Positions 9,032 to 19,529 of a DNA stretch of 64,000 nt are shown here, in pieces. The stretch comes from a bacterium HR28 (GTDB lineage: Bacteria; Chloroflexota; Chloroflexia; Thermomicrobiales; Thermomicrobiaceae). The translations under genes and the position numbers were made by a program. The notes beneath the pieces were generated by a model, which made no database searches, was not told where the DNA came from, and saw only the letters and a list, made by a program, of their open reading frames with translations. Positions within the stretch are counted from its first letter, which is position 1. Every line of letters starts with the position of its first letter. The stretch covers positions 1 to 64,000 of the forward strand of contig BEIE01000001.1 of assembly GCA_002898255.1 (NCBI GenBank). Direction: 5' to 3'.

Positions 9032-10336
9032 GTGGTGATCACACGTTCTTATCCAGACCGCCTCGAGATTCGGCCAGCCGAACGTCCGGTCGATGCGGTT
9101 GTTCAGCTTCCCGGCTCAAAGAGCCTGACCAACCGAGCCCTCGTCCTCGCCGCACTCGCTGACGGCACGAGTGTCCTCGAAGGGGCGCTCCTCAGTGAGG
9201 ATAGCCTGGTTATGGTCGAGTCGCTCCGCCGGCTCGGCATTTCGGTCGAGGTCGATGAGACCTCCGAGCGGATGATCGTGGACGGACAGGGAGGAGCGAT
9301 CCCCGCTAAAGGGGCGGAACTCTTCGTTGGCAATTCTGGAACAACGGCGCGGTTCCTCACCGCAGTGGTCGCACTCGGACATGGCGACTACGTCGTGGAC
9401 GGGGTACCGCGCATGCGTGAGCGGCCAATCGAGCCCCTCCTCGATGCACTGCGGCAGTTGGGTGTGGACGCCGTCTCGCTGGCTGGCACCGGATGCCCGC
9501 CGGTGCGGGTGCGAGCACGCGGGATTGCGGGCGGCACCGTCCGGATGCGCGGGGATGTTTCAAGCCAGTACCTCAGCGCGCTCCTGATGGTCGGACCGTA
9601 CACGCGGGAGGGGTTACGTATCGAACTCGAGAGCGAGCTCGTCTCGATCCCCTACGTTGAAATGACGCTCGCCGCGATGGCCGACTTTGGCGTGCGCGCC
9701 TGGCGTGAGAGCGACCGCGTGTTCGTCGTCCCTGGAAATCAGCGCTATTGTGCTCGTACGTATCCCATCGAGCCCGATGCCTCGGGAGCTTCGTACTTCT
9801 TTGCCCTCGCGGCAGCGACGGCCGGCCGCGTCAGGGTGCCGCATCTTGGTAGTCGTTCGCTCCAGGGCGATGTGCACTTTGTCGATCTGCTCGAACGGAT
9901 GGGTTGCCAGGTGATCCGTGAACCGGACGCGATCACCGTCATTGGACAACGCCCGCTCCGTGGCATTGAGGCAGACATGAACGCCATCTCTGATACTGTC
10001 CCAACCCTGGCGGCCCTTGCCCCGCTTGCCGATGGGCCGGTGGTGATCCGGAACGTGCAGCACATCCGCTACAAGGAGACGGATCGCATCGCTGCAGTCG
10101 CGAACGAACTCCGTCGGCTCGGTCAAGAGGTTGAAGAGTATCCGGATGGCTTGCGGATCATCCCGCGGCCCGTTCGTCCGGCTGTCGTCCACACGTACAA
10201 CGACCACCGCATGGCGATGAGCTTCGCCGTGCTCGGCTGCGCGGTGCCCGGGATTGTTCTCGATAACCCTGGCTGTGTGGCCAAGACCTTCCCTGACTTC
10301 TTCGAGCGACTCCGGGCAGCCTTAGACGCTCACTAG
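9032..10336 (+). CDS. aroA: 3-phosphoshikimate 1-carboxyvinyltransferase (EPSP synthase)
   Basis: [48 protein letters not shown]. Confidence 0.95.
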   Translation: MVITRSYPDRLEIRPAERPVDAVVQLPGSKSLTNRALVLAALADGTSVLEGALLSEDSLVMVESLRRLGISVEVDETSERMIVDGQGGAIPAKGAELFVGNSGTTARFLTAVVALGHGDYVVDGVPRMRERPIEPLLDALRQLGVDAVSLAGTGCPPVRVRARGIAGGTVRMRGDVSSQYLSALLMVGPYTREGLRIELESELVSIPYVEMTLAAMADFGVRAWRESDRVFVVPGNQRYCARTYPIEPDASGASYFFALAAATAGRVRVPHLGSRSLQGDVHFVDLLERMGCQVIREPDAITVIGQRPLRGIEADMNAISDTVPTLAALAPLADGPVVIRNVQHIRYKETDRIAAVANELRRLGQEVEEYPDGLRIIPRPVRPAVVHTYNDHRMAMSFAVLGCAVPGIVLDNPGCVAKTFPDFFERLRAALDAH

Positions 10337-11400
10337 ACGCGTGCCGCGCGATTCATCAGATAGCAGTCGGCGAGGACGAGCAGCAGCATCGCCTCTGCAA
10401 CCGGAACGACACGCGGGCAGATTGAGGGATCGTGTCGCCCTTCGACGACGATGGTCCGCTCGTTGCCATAGATGTCCACCGTCCGCTGCGGGCGCGCGAT
10501 CGAAGATGTCGGCTTGACCGCGAGCCGCACGACAATCTCTTCACCGGTGGAAATACCGCCCAACATCCCGCCAGCATGATTCGTCAGCGTCCGCACCCGC
10601 CCGTCTTCCATCACGAAGGGATCGTTGTGCTCGTGGCCATAGAGCCGCGCCGCAGCAAAGCCATCCCCGATCTCGACCCCCTTTACTGCGGGGATGCTTA
10701 GCATCGCATAGCCGATCAGCGCATCTAATTTGTCCATCGTCGGCTCACCGAGCCCTGGCGGTACGTTCACCGCCCGCACTTCGACGATGCCACCGACGCT
10801 CGTCTTCTGTTCCTTTGCCTCGAGGATGGCCGCGACCATCTTCTGTGCGGCGACCGGGTCAGGGCACCGTACCGGGTTGCGATCGATCTCTTCACGGTCG
10901 AACGTTTCAATCGTGATTCCAGCGAGCTCCCGGACGAACCCATAGACCTCAACACCTGCCACCGTCCGCAGGAGCTGCCGGGCGATTGCTCCTGCCGCAA
11001 CCCGGCCCCATGTCTCCCGAGCACTCGAGCGTCCGCCACCACGGTGATCGCGATGCCCGTACTTGACCCAGTAGGTGTAATCGGCATGCCCGGGACGGAA
11101 GACATCGCGCAGTGGCTCATACTTGCTCGAGTCAGCATCGGCATTGTAGGTAATCAGAGAGATTGGGGCCCCAGTGGTCTTCCCCTCAAAAACGCCTGAG
11201 AGGATCGTCACTCGATCGCGCTCCTGGCGAGGCGATGTCACCTCGCTTTGTCCTACTCGACGGCGGTCAAGGTCTCGCTGAATAATCTCCTCATTCAATT
11301 CCAGTCCAGCCGGACAACCATCGACCACAACACCCAAGGCTGGACCGTGCGATTCACCCCAGGTCGTCACCCGGAAAAGTCTGCCGAACGTACTGCCCAT
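10333..11400 (-). CDS. aroC: Chorismate synthase
   Basis: [35 protein letters not shown]...[34 protein letters not shown]. Confidence 0.97.
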   Translation of the reverse strand: MGSTFGRLFRVTTWGESHGPALGVVVDGCPAGLELNEEIIQRDLDRRRVGQSEVTSPRQERDRVTILSGVFEGKTTGAPISLITYNADADSSKYEPLRDVFRPGHADYTYWVKYGHRDHRGGGRSSARETWGRVAAGAIARQLLRTVAGVEVYGFVRELAGITIETFDREEIDRNPVRCPDPVAAQKMVAAILEAKEQKTSVGGIVEVRAVNVPPGLGEPTMDKLDALIGYAMLSIPAVKGVEIGDGFAAARLYGHEHNDPFVMEDGRVRTLTNHAGGMLGGISTGEEIVVRLAVKPTSSIARPQRTVDIYGNERTIVVEGRHDPSICPRVVPVAEAMLLLVLADCYLMNRAARV

Positions 11401-11433
11401 TGTCCCTGTACTCCTCCATCCTCCGTAATCGAC

Positions 11434-12282
11434 TTATGCCTCGAGCGGATCAGCTAGCCAGCGCCCGTAAATTTGATAATCCAGCTCCGGTACGCGGCGG
11501 AAGCCGAATCGCTCGTAAAGCCGACGGCTGCGCTGATTGCTCGCCTGTGTACTGAGTGCGATCCGATGTGCTCCGCGCGCCGCCAGAACACGTACTGCCC
11601 ACACCAACGACTCGTACCCGTACCCTCGCCCTTGGTACAAGGGTGAGACAGCGAGCCGATCCAGATGTCCCCAACCGCGCAGACGCGTGACACCGACGTA
11701 GCTCACCGGCGTCCCGTCACGTTCGCGGCCAAGATAGACATCGACGCGTGGATCACTCATGTACTCGTCGAATTCCTCTAAGCTGTTCCACCACAGCCAG
11801 TCGAATGCCTCGTGATCGAGGTCGAGCAGCTCTCCCAACGTAAACGGATCGTCTGCATCCACCCGCTCAAAGCGCAAGCGTGACGGACCCGGTGGCACGG
11901 TGTAGAGCACCATCTCGTACACTAAGATCTCCTCGAGCAGCTCGAAACCCGTCCGCTCATAGAACACCGGTGGACGCCGCTCGTATTGTTGCGCAGAGAC
12001 GAGAAGTTGCTTCCCTTGCGCAGTCGCAACATCAGCCAGCGCATCAATCAACTGATAGGTGAGCCCGCCACTGGTCACTTCGAGAAGTGCGACGATCTCT
12101 TCGCGATGTCGCCACGGTCCGGCGAGCACATATTCACCTGTCGCTGGTGCCCACAGCGACAGGCCAGGTGCATCTCGCACGAGCTCGGCGACCTCCTCCA
12201 CACTGTACCGGCTTCCCCACTTCAGCCGGAGACGTGGGAGGTCGTCGAGGGCCAATGGGACAATCAGCGTCGACTCGACCAT
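11434..12282 (-). CDS. GNAT-family N-acetyltransferase
   Basis: C-terminal LDRLAVSPLYQGRGYGYESLVWAVRVLAARGAHRIALSTQASNQRSRRLYERFGFRR. Confidence 0.8.
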   Translation of the reverse strand: MVESTLIVPLALDDLPRLRLKWGSRYSVEEVAELVRDAPGLSLWAPATGEYVLAGPWRHREEIVALLEVTSGGLTYQLIDALADVATAQGKQLLVSAQQYERRPPVFYERTGFELLEEILVYEMVLYTVPPGPSRLRFERVDADDPFTLGELLDLDHEAFDWLWWNSLEEFDEYMSDPRVDVYLGRERDGTPVSYVGVTRLRGWGHLDRLAVSPLYQGRGYGYESLVWAVRVLAARGAHRIALSTQASNQRSRRLYERFGFRRVPELDYQIYGRWLADPLEA

Positions 12283-12308
12283 TTCTCTCCGACCAACATC
12301 ACGGGCAC

Positions 12309-14039
12309 TCAGCGCGCTGGGTGCGATCCATCGATCCAGACACGCTCCAATCCGAGGATACCCAAAGGGGTCATTGGAAAGTCGCGAACCCGCGGCGCGA
12401 CGAGCAAGTATTCCACGTCGAACGTCAGTGGGAGAACGACCGCCTCATCGAGGATAGCTTGTTGGGCGGAGAGAAATGCCTCCCGCCGCTCGCCTGGATC
12501 CAGAGTGTGCCGAGCCTGGTCGAGCAAGCGCTGGACACGCGGGTTCTCGTACGCGATCGGGCGCGCAGGGCTGTCCGTTGCGAACAAGGCATCAAGTATC
12601 GCCTCGGGATCGGGATAGTCCGCGACCCAGGAAAAGACGAAGATTGGCAGCCGCCTCGCATCGAGATCGGCCAGATAGTCTGGCCAGTCCAACTGGAGGA
12701 CTTCGACGTCCGCGCCGAGTTCCTGCTCCCAGACGCGGGCGAGCATAACCGCTAGGTCGCTCCCAGCACTCACGACCTCAAGCTGGAGCTGACGCCCGGC
12801 CAAGAGTTCTCGCGCAGCCTCCGGATCGGTGGGCAACACCGAAGCTGCCCACGGGCTTCCTGGCATCTCTTCTGGCACGATCCCCTCGGCCAGCCGCACC
12901 TTCCCTTGGAGTGTCACCCGGGCCACCTTCTCGCGGGGAAACGCTTGAATCAATGCTCGCCGCACGGCTGGATCGTCGAGCGGCGGCACAGCCGGGTTAA
13001 AGAACACATAGGTTCCCGCGAAGAGCGGCTGCACAACCAAGTGGTCGCGATAAGGCGACTCGGGCGCGCTCAACCGATCCACAGCCCAGGGCGGAACGTT
13101 GGCGACATCGAGCTGACCGCGCTCGTACTGATTCAGCGGCGAGAGCGCCGCTGAGCCGATCGCGATGTGCACCTCACGGAGATATGGTGGCTGTGGTCGA
13201 TAATCAAGATGAGGTCCGAGCACGAGCTCCTCGGTGTCCCAACGCAATAACCGGAATGGGCCGCTCCCAATGGGATGTCGCCACCACTCCGGCCCTTGCT
13301 CAACATTGGCACGCAGCACCACGCTCGCGACCGGCAAGGCCAAGCGGAGCAGAAAGGTCGCGCTCGGTGCCTCCAAGCGCAGCCGTAGTGTCCGCTCATC
13401 AAGGAGCTCGACTCCCGGAATATCACTGCGCCGGCCGAGCAGACGATCTTCGGCACCAACAAGATCACGCAGTACACCCCAGGCTGGTAGTCCCCGCCCG
13501 TCGCCGCCGTTCAGTGCTGGATCGCACGCCCGTTCGAGCGAGTACTTGACATCAGCGGCAGTGATCGGTGTTCCGTCGTGAAACGTAATATCGGGACGCA
13601 ACCGTACCGTGTAGGTACGCCCATCCGGAGATACCTCAATGCGCTCAGCCAGTTCCGGGACAGGACGGAGCGAGGGATCGAAGCGTACTAACCCACGAAA
13701 CAGCTGCTGGACCACAAAGGCGGACTCAACATCGCGGACGAGCGCCGGATCGAGCGTGAGTGGCCCATCTGGTGAACCGGCCAAGGTGAGTTCTTGATCG
13801 CCTACCAGAGGTGGCGGCTGAGGCGCCGGTGGTGCCTCGAGGATCTCTCCCGGCAGCACCGGCGTGACCGATGGAGTCGTGAGGATCACCTGGGGGAATC
13901 CATCAGGTGAGGAAACTGCCTCGGGCGGCGAATTCCCTGGCGTCGCGACTGGGCTGGACGGAATCAGGAACCGACAGCTCGCCAGAACGAGCAGTAGGAG
14001 AATAAACAGCGTCAGGCGACTACGCTCGTGGGCCTTCAT
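12309..14039 (-). CDS. ABC transporter substrate-binding lipoprotein (peptide/nickel family 5)
   Basis: Lipobox-like LLLLVLASC; LTLDPALVRDVESAFVVQQLFRGLVRFDPSLRPVPELAERIEVSPDGRTYTVRLRPDITFHDGTPITAADVKYSLERA. Confidence 0.85.
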   Translation of the reverse strand: MKAHERSRLTLFILLLLVLASCRFLIPSSPVATPGNSPPEAVSSPDGFPQVILTTPSVTPVLPGEILEAPPAPQPPPLVGDQELTLAGSPDGPLTLDPALVRDVESAFVVQQLFRGLVRFDPSLRPVPELAERIEVSPDGRTYTVRLRPDITFHDGTPITAADVKYSLERACDPALNGGDGRGLPAWGVLRDLVGAEDRLLGRRSDIPGVELLDERTLRLRLEAPSATFLLRLALPVASVVLRANVEQGPEWWRHPIGSGPFRLLRWDTEELVLGPHLDYRPQPPYLREVHIAIGSAALSPLNQYERGQLDVANVPPWAVDRLSAPESPYRDHLVVQPLFAGTYVFFNPAVPPLDDPAVRRALIQAFPREKVARVTLQGKVRLAEGIVPEEMPGSPWAASVLPTDPEAARELLAGRQLQLEVVSAGSDLAVMLARVWEQELGADVEVLQLDWPDYLADLDARRLPIFVFSWVADYPDPEAILDALFATDSPARPIAYENPRVQRLLDQARHTLDPGERREAFLSAQQAILDEAVVLPLTFDVEYLLVAPRVRDFPMTPLGILGLERVWIDGSHPAR

Positions 14040-14403
14040 CGCTTTTCTTCCGAGACGCACGCTCCGTCAGTACTGCCAAAATCCGCGCGACGACTTCGTC
14101 CACAGTCAGTAGACCGGTATCGAGAACGAGATCAGCGTGCGCCCGTGCCTCGGCCAACCGTTCTTGCTCAAGCCGATAGAGCCACTCGGGCCAGTCGTGA
14201 CCGCGTCGTGCCCGCACCGTCTCTAAGCTCGCATCGAGGTAGACCAGGAGATCTGGTTCTGGTCGGCGCCAGAGATCACGCACGATGGAATGTTCCTGCC
14301 CAACGACGACGGCATCGATTCCGCGTCGAGCGAGCTCCGCAGCGATGGTCGATTTTCCGGCCCCGCAAGGGCCGACGAGGACGACACGCATCGACGACTC
14401 CAT
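14020..14403 (-). CDS. Small P-loop nucleotide kinase-like protein
   Basis: MESSMRVVLVGPCGAGKSTIAAELARRGIDAVVVGQEHSIVRDLWRRPEPDLLVYLDA. Confidence 0.7.
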   Translation of the reverse strand: MESSMRVVLVGPCGAGKSTIAAELARRGIDAVVVGQEHSIVRDLWRRPEPDLLVYLDASLETVRARRGHDWPEWLYRLEQERLAEARAHADLVLDTGLLTVDEVVARILAVLTERASRKKSDEGPRA

Positions 14404-14449
14404 ACCGCACGTTGTAGGGAAGTGTACCGGGTTCCTTTCACCCTGTGCC

Positions 14450-15163
14450 TCACTCGGGCAGCGGAAAGCAGAGTGCGAGCCGCCGGATTGGCTGCACCGC
14501 TCCACCGCCGTGGAGTTTGAGTGCTACGACCGTCATATCGTCCTGTGGATTCCCGCGGTCGGCCGCCAACGCTGCCGAGAGGAGACCGTCAGCGACTTCT
14601 TGCGCCGTCCGCTCAGGCCACGCCTCCTGCTGGGCATACGCGACAACATCGAACGCTTGTTGCCAACGTCGACCAGCGTGCGCAACACCGTCGCTGACCA
14701 GGATGGCAGTCAACCCGGGCTCCAACGGCCACTCGGTGACACTCGGACGAGTGTGCCGATAGACGCCAATGCGCCCGCCCGTGGAAGCGACCACCTCGAT
14801 ACCACTGTCGCGGACAAGTACGAGTGGGGCTTCACTATTCCGCGTGACGACGAGCGTGCGGCTGGCAAGATCGACCGAGACAATGTCCAATTCGGCCGAA
14901 ACACGTCCACCGCGCAGTGTGTACAAGAAGTCGTGCGCCGCCCGTGCCGCTGCTCCGTCACGCACGCCTTCATTCAGCAGGCCGATGACCCGCCCAGCGA
15001 TCTGTAGGCTCAACAGTTTGGCTGCACTCCCGGAACCCTGGGCATCCACCAGGACGACCGAAATGCCACCACCCGGCCGTTCGACGAGCTCCACAGTGTC
15101 GCCGCTCTCGCGACTACCCGCCCGGTGTGTCTTCGCAATGGCGAGTTCGATAGTAAGTGTCAC
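14450..15163 (-). CDS. SpoIIE/PP2C-type serine phosphatase
   Basis: GGGISVVLVDAQGSGSAAKLLSLQIAG...LTAILVSDGVAHAGR...GNPQDDMTVVALKL. Confidence 0.75.
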   Translation of the reverse strand: MTLTIELAIAKTHRAGSRESGDTVELVERPGGGISVVLVDAQGSGSAAKLLSLQIAGRVIGLLNEGVRDGAAARAAHDFLYTLRGGRVSAELDIVSVDLASRTLVVTRNSEAPLVLVRDSGIEVVASTGGRIGVYRHTRPSVTEWPLEPGLTAILVSDGVAHAGRRWQQAFDVVAYAQQEAWPERTAQEVADGLLSAALAADRGNPQDDMTVVALKLHGGGAVQPIRRLALCFPLPE

Positions 15164-16194
15164 GACGATCGAAGAACTGATGTCCGACCTTCGTAGTTTC
15201 GGGCGTAGTACGCCGCAAATGCGTCATCGCGCCGGGCCCGCCACCAGTCCTGTCGTTCGCAATACCATGCGACCGTTTTGGCCAAGCCCTCAGCGAACGA
15301 AATACGGGGGCGCCAGCCAAGTGCCGCGAGACGACTCCAGTCGACGGCATACCGCCGGTCATGGCCCGGACGATCAGCCACATGGACGATTGCCGCAGGG
15401 TCCGCCCCGAGAAGCTCGACAAGTGCGCGCGCAACCGCGAGATTTGGCCGATGCTCGGAAGCTCCGATATTGTAGACCTGCCCCGGTTCACCGTGCAGGA
15501 GCACCACCCAAATGGCGCGGCAGTGATCATCGACATAGAGCCAGTCGCGCTCTTGCAGACCGTCACCGTAAATGGGAATCGGTTGCCCGCTCAGAAGATT
15601 CGTGATGGCCAGCGGAATGAATTTCTCAGGATGCTGGTATGGCCCGTACGTATTGCAACCGCGGGTGACGAGGACTGGGAGCCCGTAGCTAGCCCAATAG
15701 GCAAAGGCAAAGTGTTCGGCAGCCGTCTTGCTCGCAGCATAGGGATTCCGAGGACGCAGCGGATCATCTTCTTTCGCCGCGCCGATCAGCACCTCCCCAT
15801 AGACCTCGTCTGTACTCACATGGAGGAATCGAGAGACACGAGCACGCGTCGCGTGTTCAAGGAGCACCATCGTTCCCCAGACATTCGTCTGGACAAAGGC
15901 AGCAGGCTCGAGGAGCGACCGGTCAACGTGGGTCTCGGCCGCGAAGTTCACGACCGCATCACAACCGGTCATCGCTTCGGCAACCGCATCCGGGTCGGCA
16001 ATATCGCCTTGGAGAAAACGAACCCGTGGATCGTCGAGCACTCCCTCGAGATTGAGGAGGCTTCCAGCATACGTGAGCTTGTCGAGGATCACAATCTCGG
16101 GAATCCCACAGGCCAAGGCCAGTCGGACAAAGTGACTTCCGATAAATCCGGCGCCACCGGTCACCAGTACACGACGAAACGGCGCTGTGGACAC
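15160..16194 (-). CDS. rfbB: dTDP-glucose 4,6-dehydratase
   Basis: VLVTGGAGFIGSHFVRLAL...FAAETHVDRSLLEP...STDEVYGE...YAASKTAAEHFAFAYWASYGLPVLVTRGCNTYGPYQHPEKFIPL. Confidence 0.93.
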   Translation of the reverse strand: MSTAPFRRVLVTGGAGFIGSHFVRLALACGIPEIVILDKLTYAGSLLNLEGVLDDPRVRFLQGDIADPDAVAEAMTGCDAVVNFAAETHVDRSLLEPAAFVQTNVWGTMVLLEHATRARVSRFLHVSTDEVYGEVLIGAAKEDDPLRPRNPYAASKTAAEHFAFAYWASYGLPVLVTRGCNTYGPYQHPEKFIPLAITNLLSGQPIPIYGDGLQERDWLYVDDHCRAIWVVLLHGEPGQVYNIGASEHRPNLAVARALVELLGADPAAIVHVADRPGHDRRYAVDWSRLAALGWRPRISFAEGLAKTVAWYCERQDWWRARRDDAFAAYYARNYEGRTSVLRSS

Positions 16195-16558
16195 CGACGC
16201 CCTCCCTATTCAGTGTGAGCCTAGCATCTGCACGGCATGATCAGCAACCTGCTGGTAACTTCCATGACGCACTGGAGAGAGTTGTCCGAAAACGAGCTGT
16301 TCTGACCGCTGGAGGACATCAGAACCGACAACAGCAAGGTGACCTGGCTAGTATCGATTCCCCACGCCTTCGTCTTCCATGAGAGGTCTTTGCCACCACA
16401 GCCCGGTAGATGCCCCCAAGCATGGCAGCAACCCGTCGTGGCAAGCGGAGCACCCGTCACCCTTGTGCGCTGCTCAGAGCGCTACCTGAAGGAAGCGCCC
16501 CGCGTTCAAGTTGCGGCAGCACGGCGGCGAGAAGGACAAAGGTTTGCAAACCCGGGTA

Positions 16559-16587
16559 TTGACAGGCAGGGCCGTTCGTACTAGAGT
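16559..16587 (+). promoter_or_regulatory. Promoter TTGACA-17-TAGAGT
   Basis: Consensus -35 at 16559-16564, 17-nt spacer, -10 at 16582-16587. Confidence 0.65.
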
Positions 16588-16593
16588 GGTACT

Positions 16594-16802
16594 AGCCAGT
16601 AGTACTCGCCGCAGGGACGGCCGGCCGAAACCAGAGCGGGACCAGAGTACTACCCGGTGCGGGTCGGTTTGCTCAAGGGAAGGGGGAATTCCCGTGAAGT
16701 GGAAGAGCTGGAAGATTCGCTGACACGTCCCACAGGGACGGAAGGCCACTGTTCATAAACACCCTGGCCGCTGAGAGTCACCGGCGGCGCGGGGTGTTTT
16801 TC
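16594..16802 (+). ncRNA. Candidate autonomous structured RNA (sRNA or riboswitch-like), family unknown
   Basis: Own promoter and terminator, no coding ORF of known type. 9-bp stem GTAGTACTC (16599-16607)/GAGTACTAC (16645-16653); hairpins CCCGgtgCGGG, GGGAATTCCC and CGTCCC-ACA-GGGACG (16726-16740). Confidence 0.55.
16759..16801 (+). terminator. Intrinsic terminator of the candidate RNA
   Basis: ACACCCtGGCCGC...GGCGGCGCGGGGTGT followed by TTTTT. Confidence 0.75.
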
Positions 16803-16972
16803 TGCTACACCATGCGTTCTATGAAGCTAAGACTTCAGTACCTGCAAACCCTGTGCATCCAGTCACGAGAAGCACAGACCTTCGTCGCCACCAAAGCCTG
16901 ACCTGATGATCCTGGAAATTTAAAGGAGATCGTGGTAAACACAGAACTGGGCTGATTGAGTCGAGAGAACGC

Positions 16973-18277
16973 ATGACGAGTCAGCGAACAGGCACCGATC
17001 TCAAGCGGTTTTTGCCGTTTCTTCTCTTTCTCACGGCAGCGAATGTTGCCGCGTTCTTCTTTGCAATGTTTCATTTTCCAGTAGAGAATGATCTTCGTTC
17101 ACTTTTTACTGCCGCTATCCTCCTGGCTCTCGTTGTTCTAGCTGAACAGCTGGCTATTGATCTTCCGGTACCCCACGCTAGGATTACAGTTTCCGTTTCA
17201 TCAGCAATTAACTTCGCTGCTGTGCTGACTCTTGGACCACCTCTTGGAATTGCAGTCGCTGTTCTTGGTACCCTTATTGACGACCTTATCGAGCGCAGGG
17301 AACCTATCAAGATCCTTGTCAATATGAATAATTTCGCCTTGCAAGGCATTATCGCTAGCCCAATTTACTTCTCTATGAGTGAAGGTGGATCGCCTCTCGC
17401 CAGTCCGCGTAACTTCTTCGCTATGCTTGTGGCCGCTGTTGCTTCCTCTGGTGCCCAAACTATTCTCTTAGCACTTTTGCTCTCTGTCGCCACCGGCACC
17501 AGTGCGTGGTACCTCTGGCGCTCAATGGCGCGCGGCCTTCTCGTCGAGTTCCTCGCCTTGCCCGCACTCGGTAGCCTCTTCCCCATTCTCGCTCGTGAGC
17601 ACCCACTCGCGCTTGTGCTTATGGTGATCCCGCTGCTTGGTCCCTACCTCGCCTTCCGCGACTACCGACAGCTCCACCACGAGACGCAGAGCACCTTCGA
17701 GCTCCTTGCTGACCTCTTGGATCGCCGCGACCCCTACACCGCGGCACACTCCCAACGCGTCGCACAGCTCACAGCACTCATCCTTGACGAGTTCCCAGAA
17801 CTCACCGTCGAAGAACGGGAAGCCATCATCTCGGCCGCTCGCATCCACGATCTCGGTAAAGTCGCAACCAGCGACCTCATCCTCCGTAAGCCAGGACGTC
17901 TCTCCGACGACGAGTTCGCGGTGATCCAGCGCCATCCGGTCGACGGGAGCGAGATCCTGCGCCATTTGAGTCCCTACCGGCATATCGTCGAGATCGTGCG
18001 GCACCACCACGAGCGCTGGGACGGTCGTGGCTATCCGGACGGGCTCACCGGCGAGGAGATTCCTTTCGGTTCGCGCGTCATCGCAGTGGCAGATACGTAT
18101 GACGCCATGACCACCGATCGCCCGTACCGGCGTGCGCTCACGCACGAAGAGGCGATGGCTGAGCTCCGTCGCGGCGCCGGGACACAGTTCGACCCCGCTG
18201 TTGTCGCCGCCTTCGAACGAGCCGTCGCACGCGCGAGCGCAGCCGTGCGTGAGAAGGCAGCAGCTTCTCTCTCGTAA
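16973..18277 (+). CDS. Membrane-anchored HD-GYP domain protein
   Basis: N-terminal TM region, then DRRDPYTAAHSQRVAQLT...AARIHDLGKVATSDLILRKPGRLSDDEFAVIQRHPVDGSEILRHL...IVRHHHERWDGRGYPDGLTGEEIPFGSRVIAVADTYDAMTTDRPYR. Confidence 0.9.
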   Translation: MTSQRTGTDLKRFLPFLLFLTAANVAAFFFAMFHFPVENDLRSLFTAAILLALVVLAEQLAIDLPVPHARITVSVSSAINFAAVLTLGPPLGIAVAVLGTLIDDLIERREPIKILVNMNNFALQGIIASPIYFSMSEGGSPLASPRNFFAMLVAAVASSGAQTILLALLLSVATGTSAWYLWRSMARGLLVEFLALPALGSLFPILAREHPLALVLMVIPLLGPYLAFRDYRQLHHETQSTFELLADLLDRRDPYTAAHSQRVAQLTALILDEFPELTVEEREAIISAARIHDLGKVATSDLILRKPGRLSDDEFAVIQRHPVDGSEILRHLSPYRHIVEIVRHHHERWDGRGYPDGLTGEEIPFGSRVIAVADTYDAMTTDRPYRRALTHEEAMAELRRGAGTQFDPAVVAAFERAVARASAAVREKAAASLS

Positions 18278-18471
18278 CTGCGTTCAGCGCTTCGTCTGTT
18301 GACGCCAGCCCGGCACAGCGCTCCCGTGTGTCCGTCTCTGTTCCGCACCGTGTGATCTTCCCGGCCCCACACCGCGACGAGCGCCGTCATCCACGTGGCG
18401 GCGACGTGTCCTGATAGCCGTCTGCGCTCCGAGACCCTAATCTGCTAGGCTGAGGATGAAAGGGGCGAGTG

Positions 18472-19248
18472 ATGCGCTTCGACGTCTTTACGATCTTCCC
18501 ATCGATGTTCACCGGCTTCCTCAACGAGAGCATCCTCAAGCGTGCGCAACAGGCGGGGCTCATCCAGATCGCACTCCACGATATTCGCGCCTGGGCGACC
18601 GACAAACATCGCACGGTCGATGACACACCCTACGGCGGCGGACCGGGCATGGTGATGATGGCACCGCCGATCGTCCACGCAGTGGAAAGCGTGCTCGGCG
18701 ATGAGCTGCCAACAACCCCAATCGTCATCTTGAGCCCGTCCGGTGAACTGTTTACACAGCAGGTCGCTCGAGAGCTCGTCCAGTATCCGCGCCTCGCGCT
18801 GATCTGTGGTCGCTATGAGGGGATCGATGACCGCGTGCGCATCATCCTTCGAGCGCGCGAACTCTCTATTGGTGACTACGTTCTGACTGGTGGGGAATTA
18901 GCAGCAGCGGTGGTGATCGACGTGGTCAGCCGGCTCGTCCCCGGCGTCATCGATCCCGAGTCGCTCGCCGAGGAGTCCCATACCTCCGGACTGCTCGAAT
19001 ATCCGCAGTACACGCGCCCGCCAGTCTTCCGCGGTCTCGCTGTCCCGGAAATTCTCTTGAGCGGGCACCATGCGAAAATCGCCGAGTGGCGGCGGATGAT
19101 GGCGCTCTGCCGGACAAAGGCACGGCGGCCTGACCTCTTAGAGAAGGCTCCGTTGACGCCGCGTGACCATCAATTACTTCAGCAGTGTCCACCAGACCCG
19201 TTTGCTCACCTTGGCCCAATCGTCGACGAATCCACTGAAAGGGGGTAG
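18472..19248 (+). CDS. trmD: tRNA (guanine-N1)-methyltransferase
   Basis: [63 protein letters not shown]...[12 protein letters not shown]...[14 protein letters not shown]. Confidence 0.97.
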   Translation: MRFDVFTIFPSMFTGFLNESILKRAQQAGLIQIALHDIRAWATDKHRTVDDTPYGGGPGMVMMAPPIVHAVESVLGDELPTTPIVILSPSGELFTQQVARELVQYPRLALICGRYEGIDDRVRIILRARELSIGDYVLTGGELAAAVVIDVVSRLVPGVIDPESLAEESHTSGLLEYPQYTRPPVFRGLAVPEILLSGHHAKIAEWRRMMALCRTKARRPDLLEKAPLTPRDHQLLQQCPPDPFAHLGPIVDESTERG

Positions 19249-19249
19249 A

Positions 19250-19510
19250 GTGCCGCCAACCGAGCCGCGCTCACTTTTCGGGTGGATTGTTATCGGTTTT
19301 CTGGCGGGTTGGCTTGCCGGGCTCTTGACGCGCGGCCGTGGATTTGGATGCCTCGGAAACGTCGCAGTCGGACTCGTCGGCGCCGTCATTGGTGGCTATC
19401 TCTTCCATCTGCTTGGCCTCCGCGGGCCAGCAGGGTTTGTCGGGAGCCTGCTCGTCGCACTGGTCGGGGCCGGTGTACTTCTTGCTATCGCCAACCTGCT
19501 CCGCCGATAA
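19250..19510 (+). CDS. GlsB/YeaQ/YmgE-like small membrane protein
   Basis: SLFGWIVIGFLAGWLAGLLTRGRGFGCLGNVAVGLVGAVIGGYLF. Confidence 0.7.
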   Translation: MPPTEPRSLFGWIVIGFLAGWLAGLLTRGRGFGCLGNVAVGLVGAVIGGYLFHLLGLRGPAGFVGSLLVALVGAGVLLAIANLLRR

Positions 19511-19529
19511 CCCGGTCAGGGGTTCGCAG

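Noticed and set aside
16660-16760. Possible FMN, cobalamin or c-di-GMP aptamer in the 16.6 kb RNA
   Set aside because: GGGGGAATTCCC superficially recalls FMN and AGGGAA recalls cobalamin, but the rest of the conserved cores is missing. Kept as unknown family.
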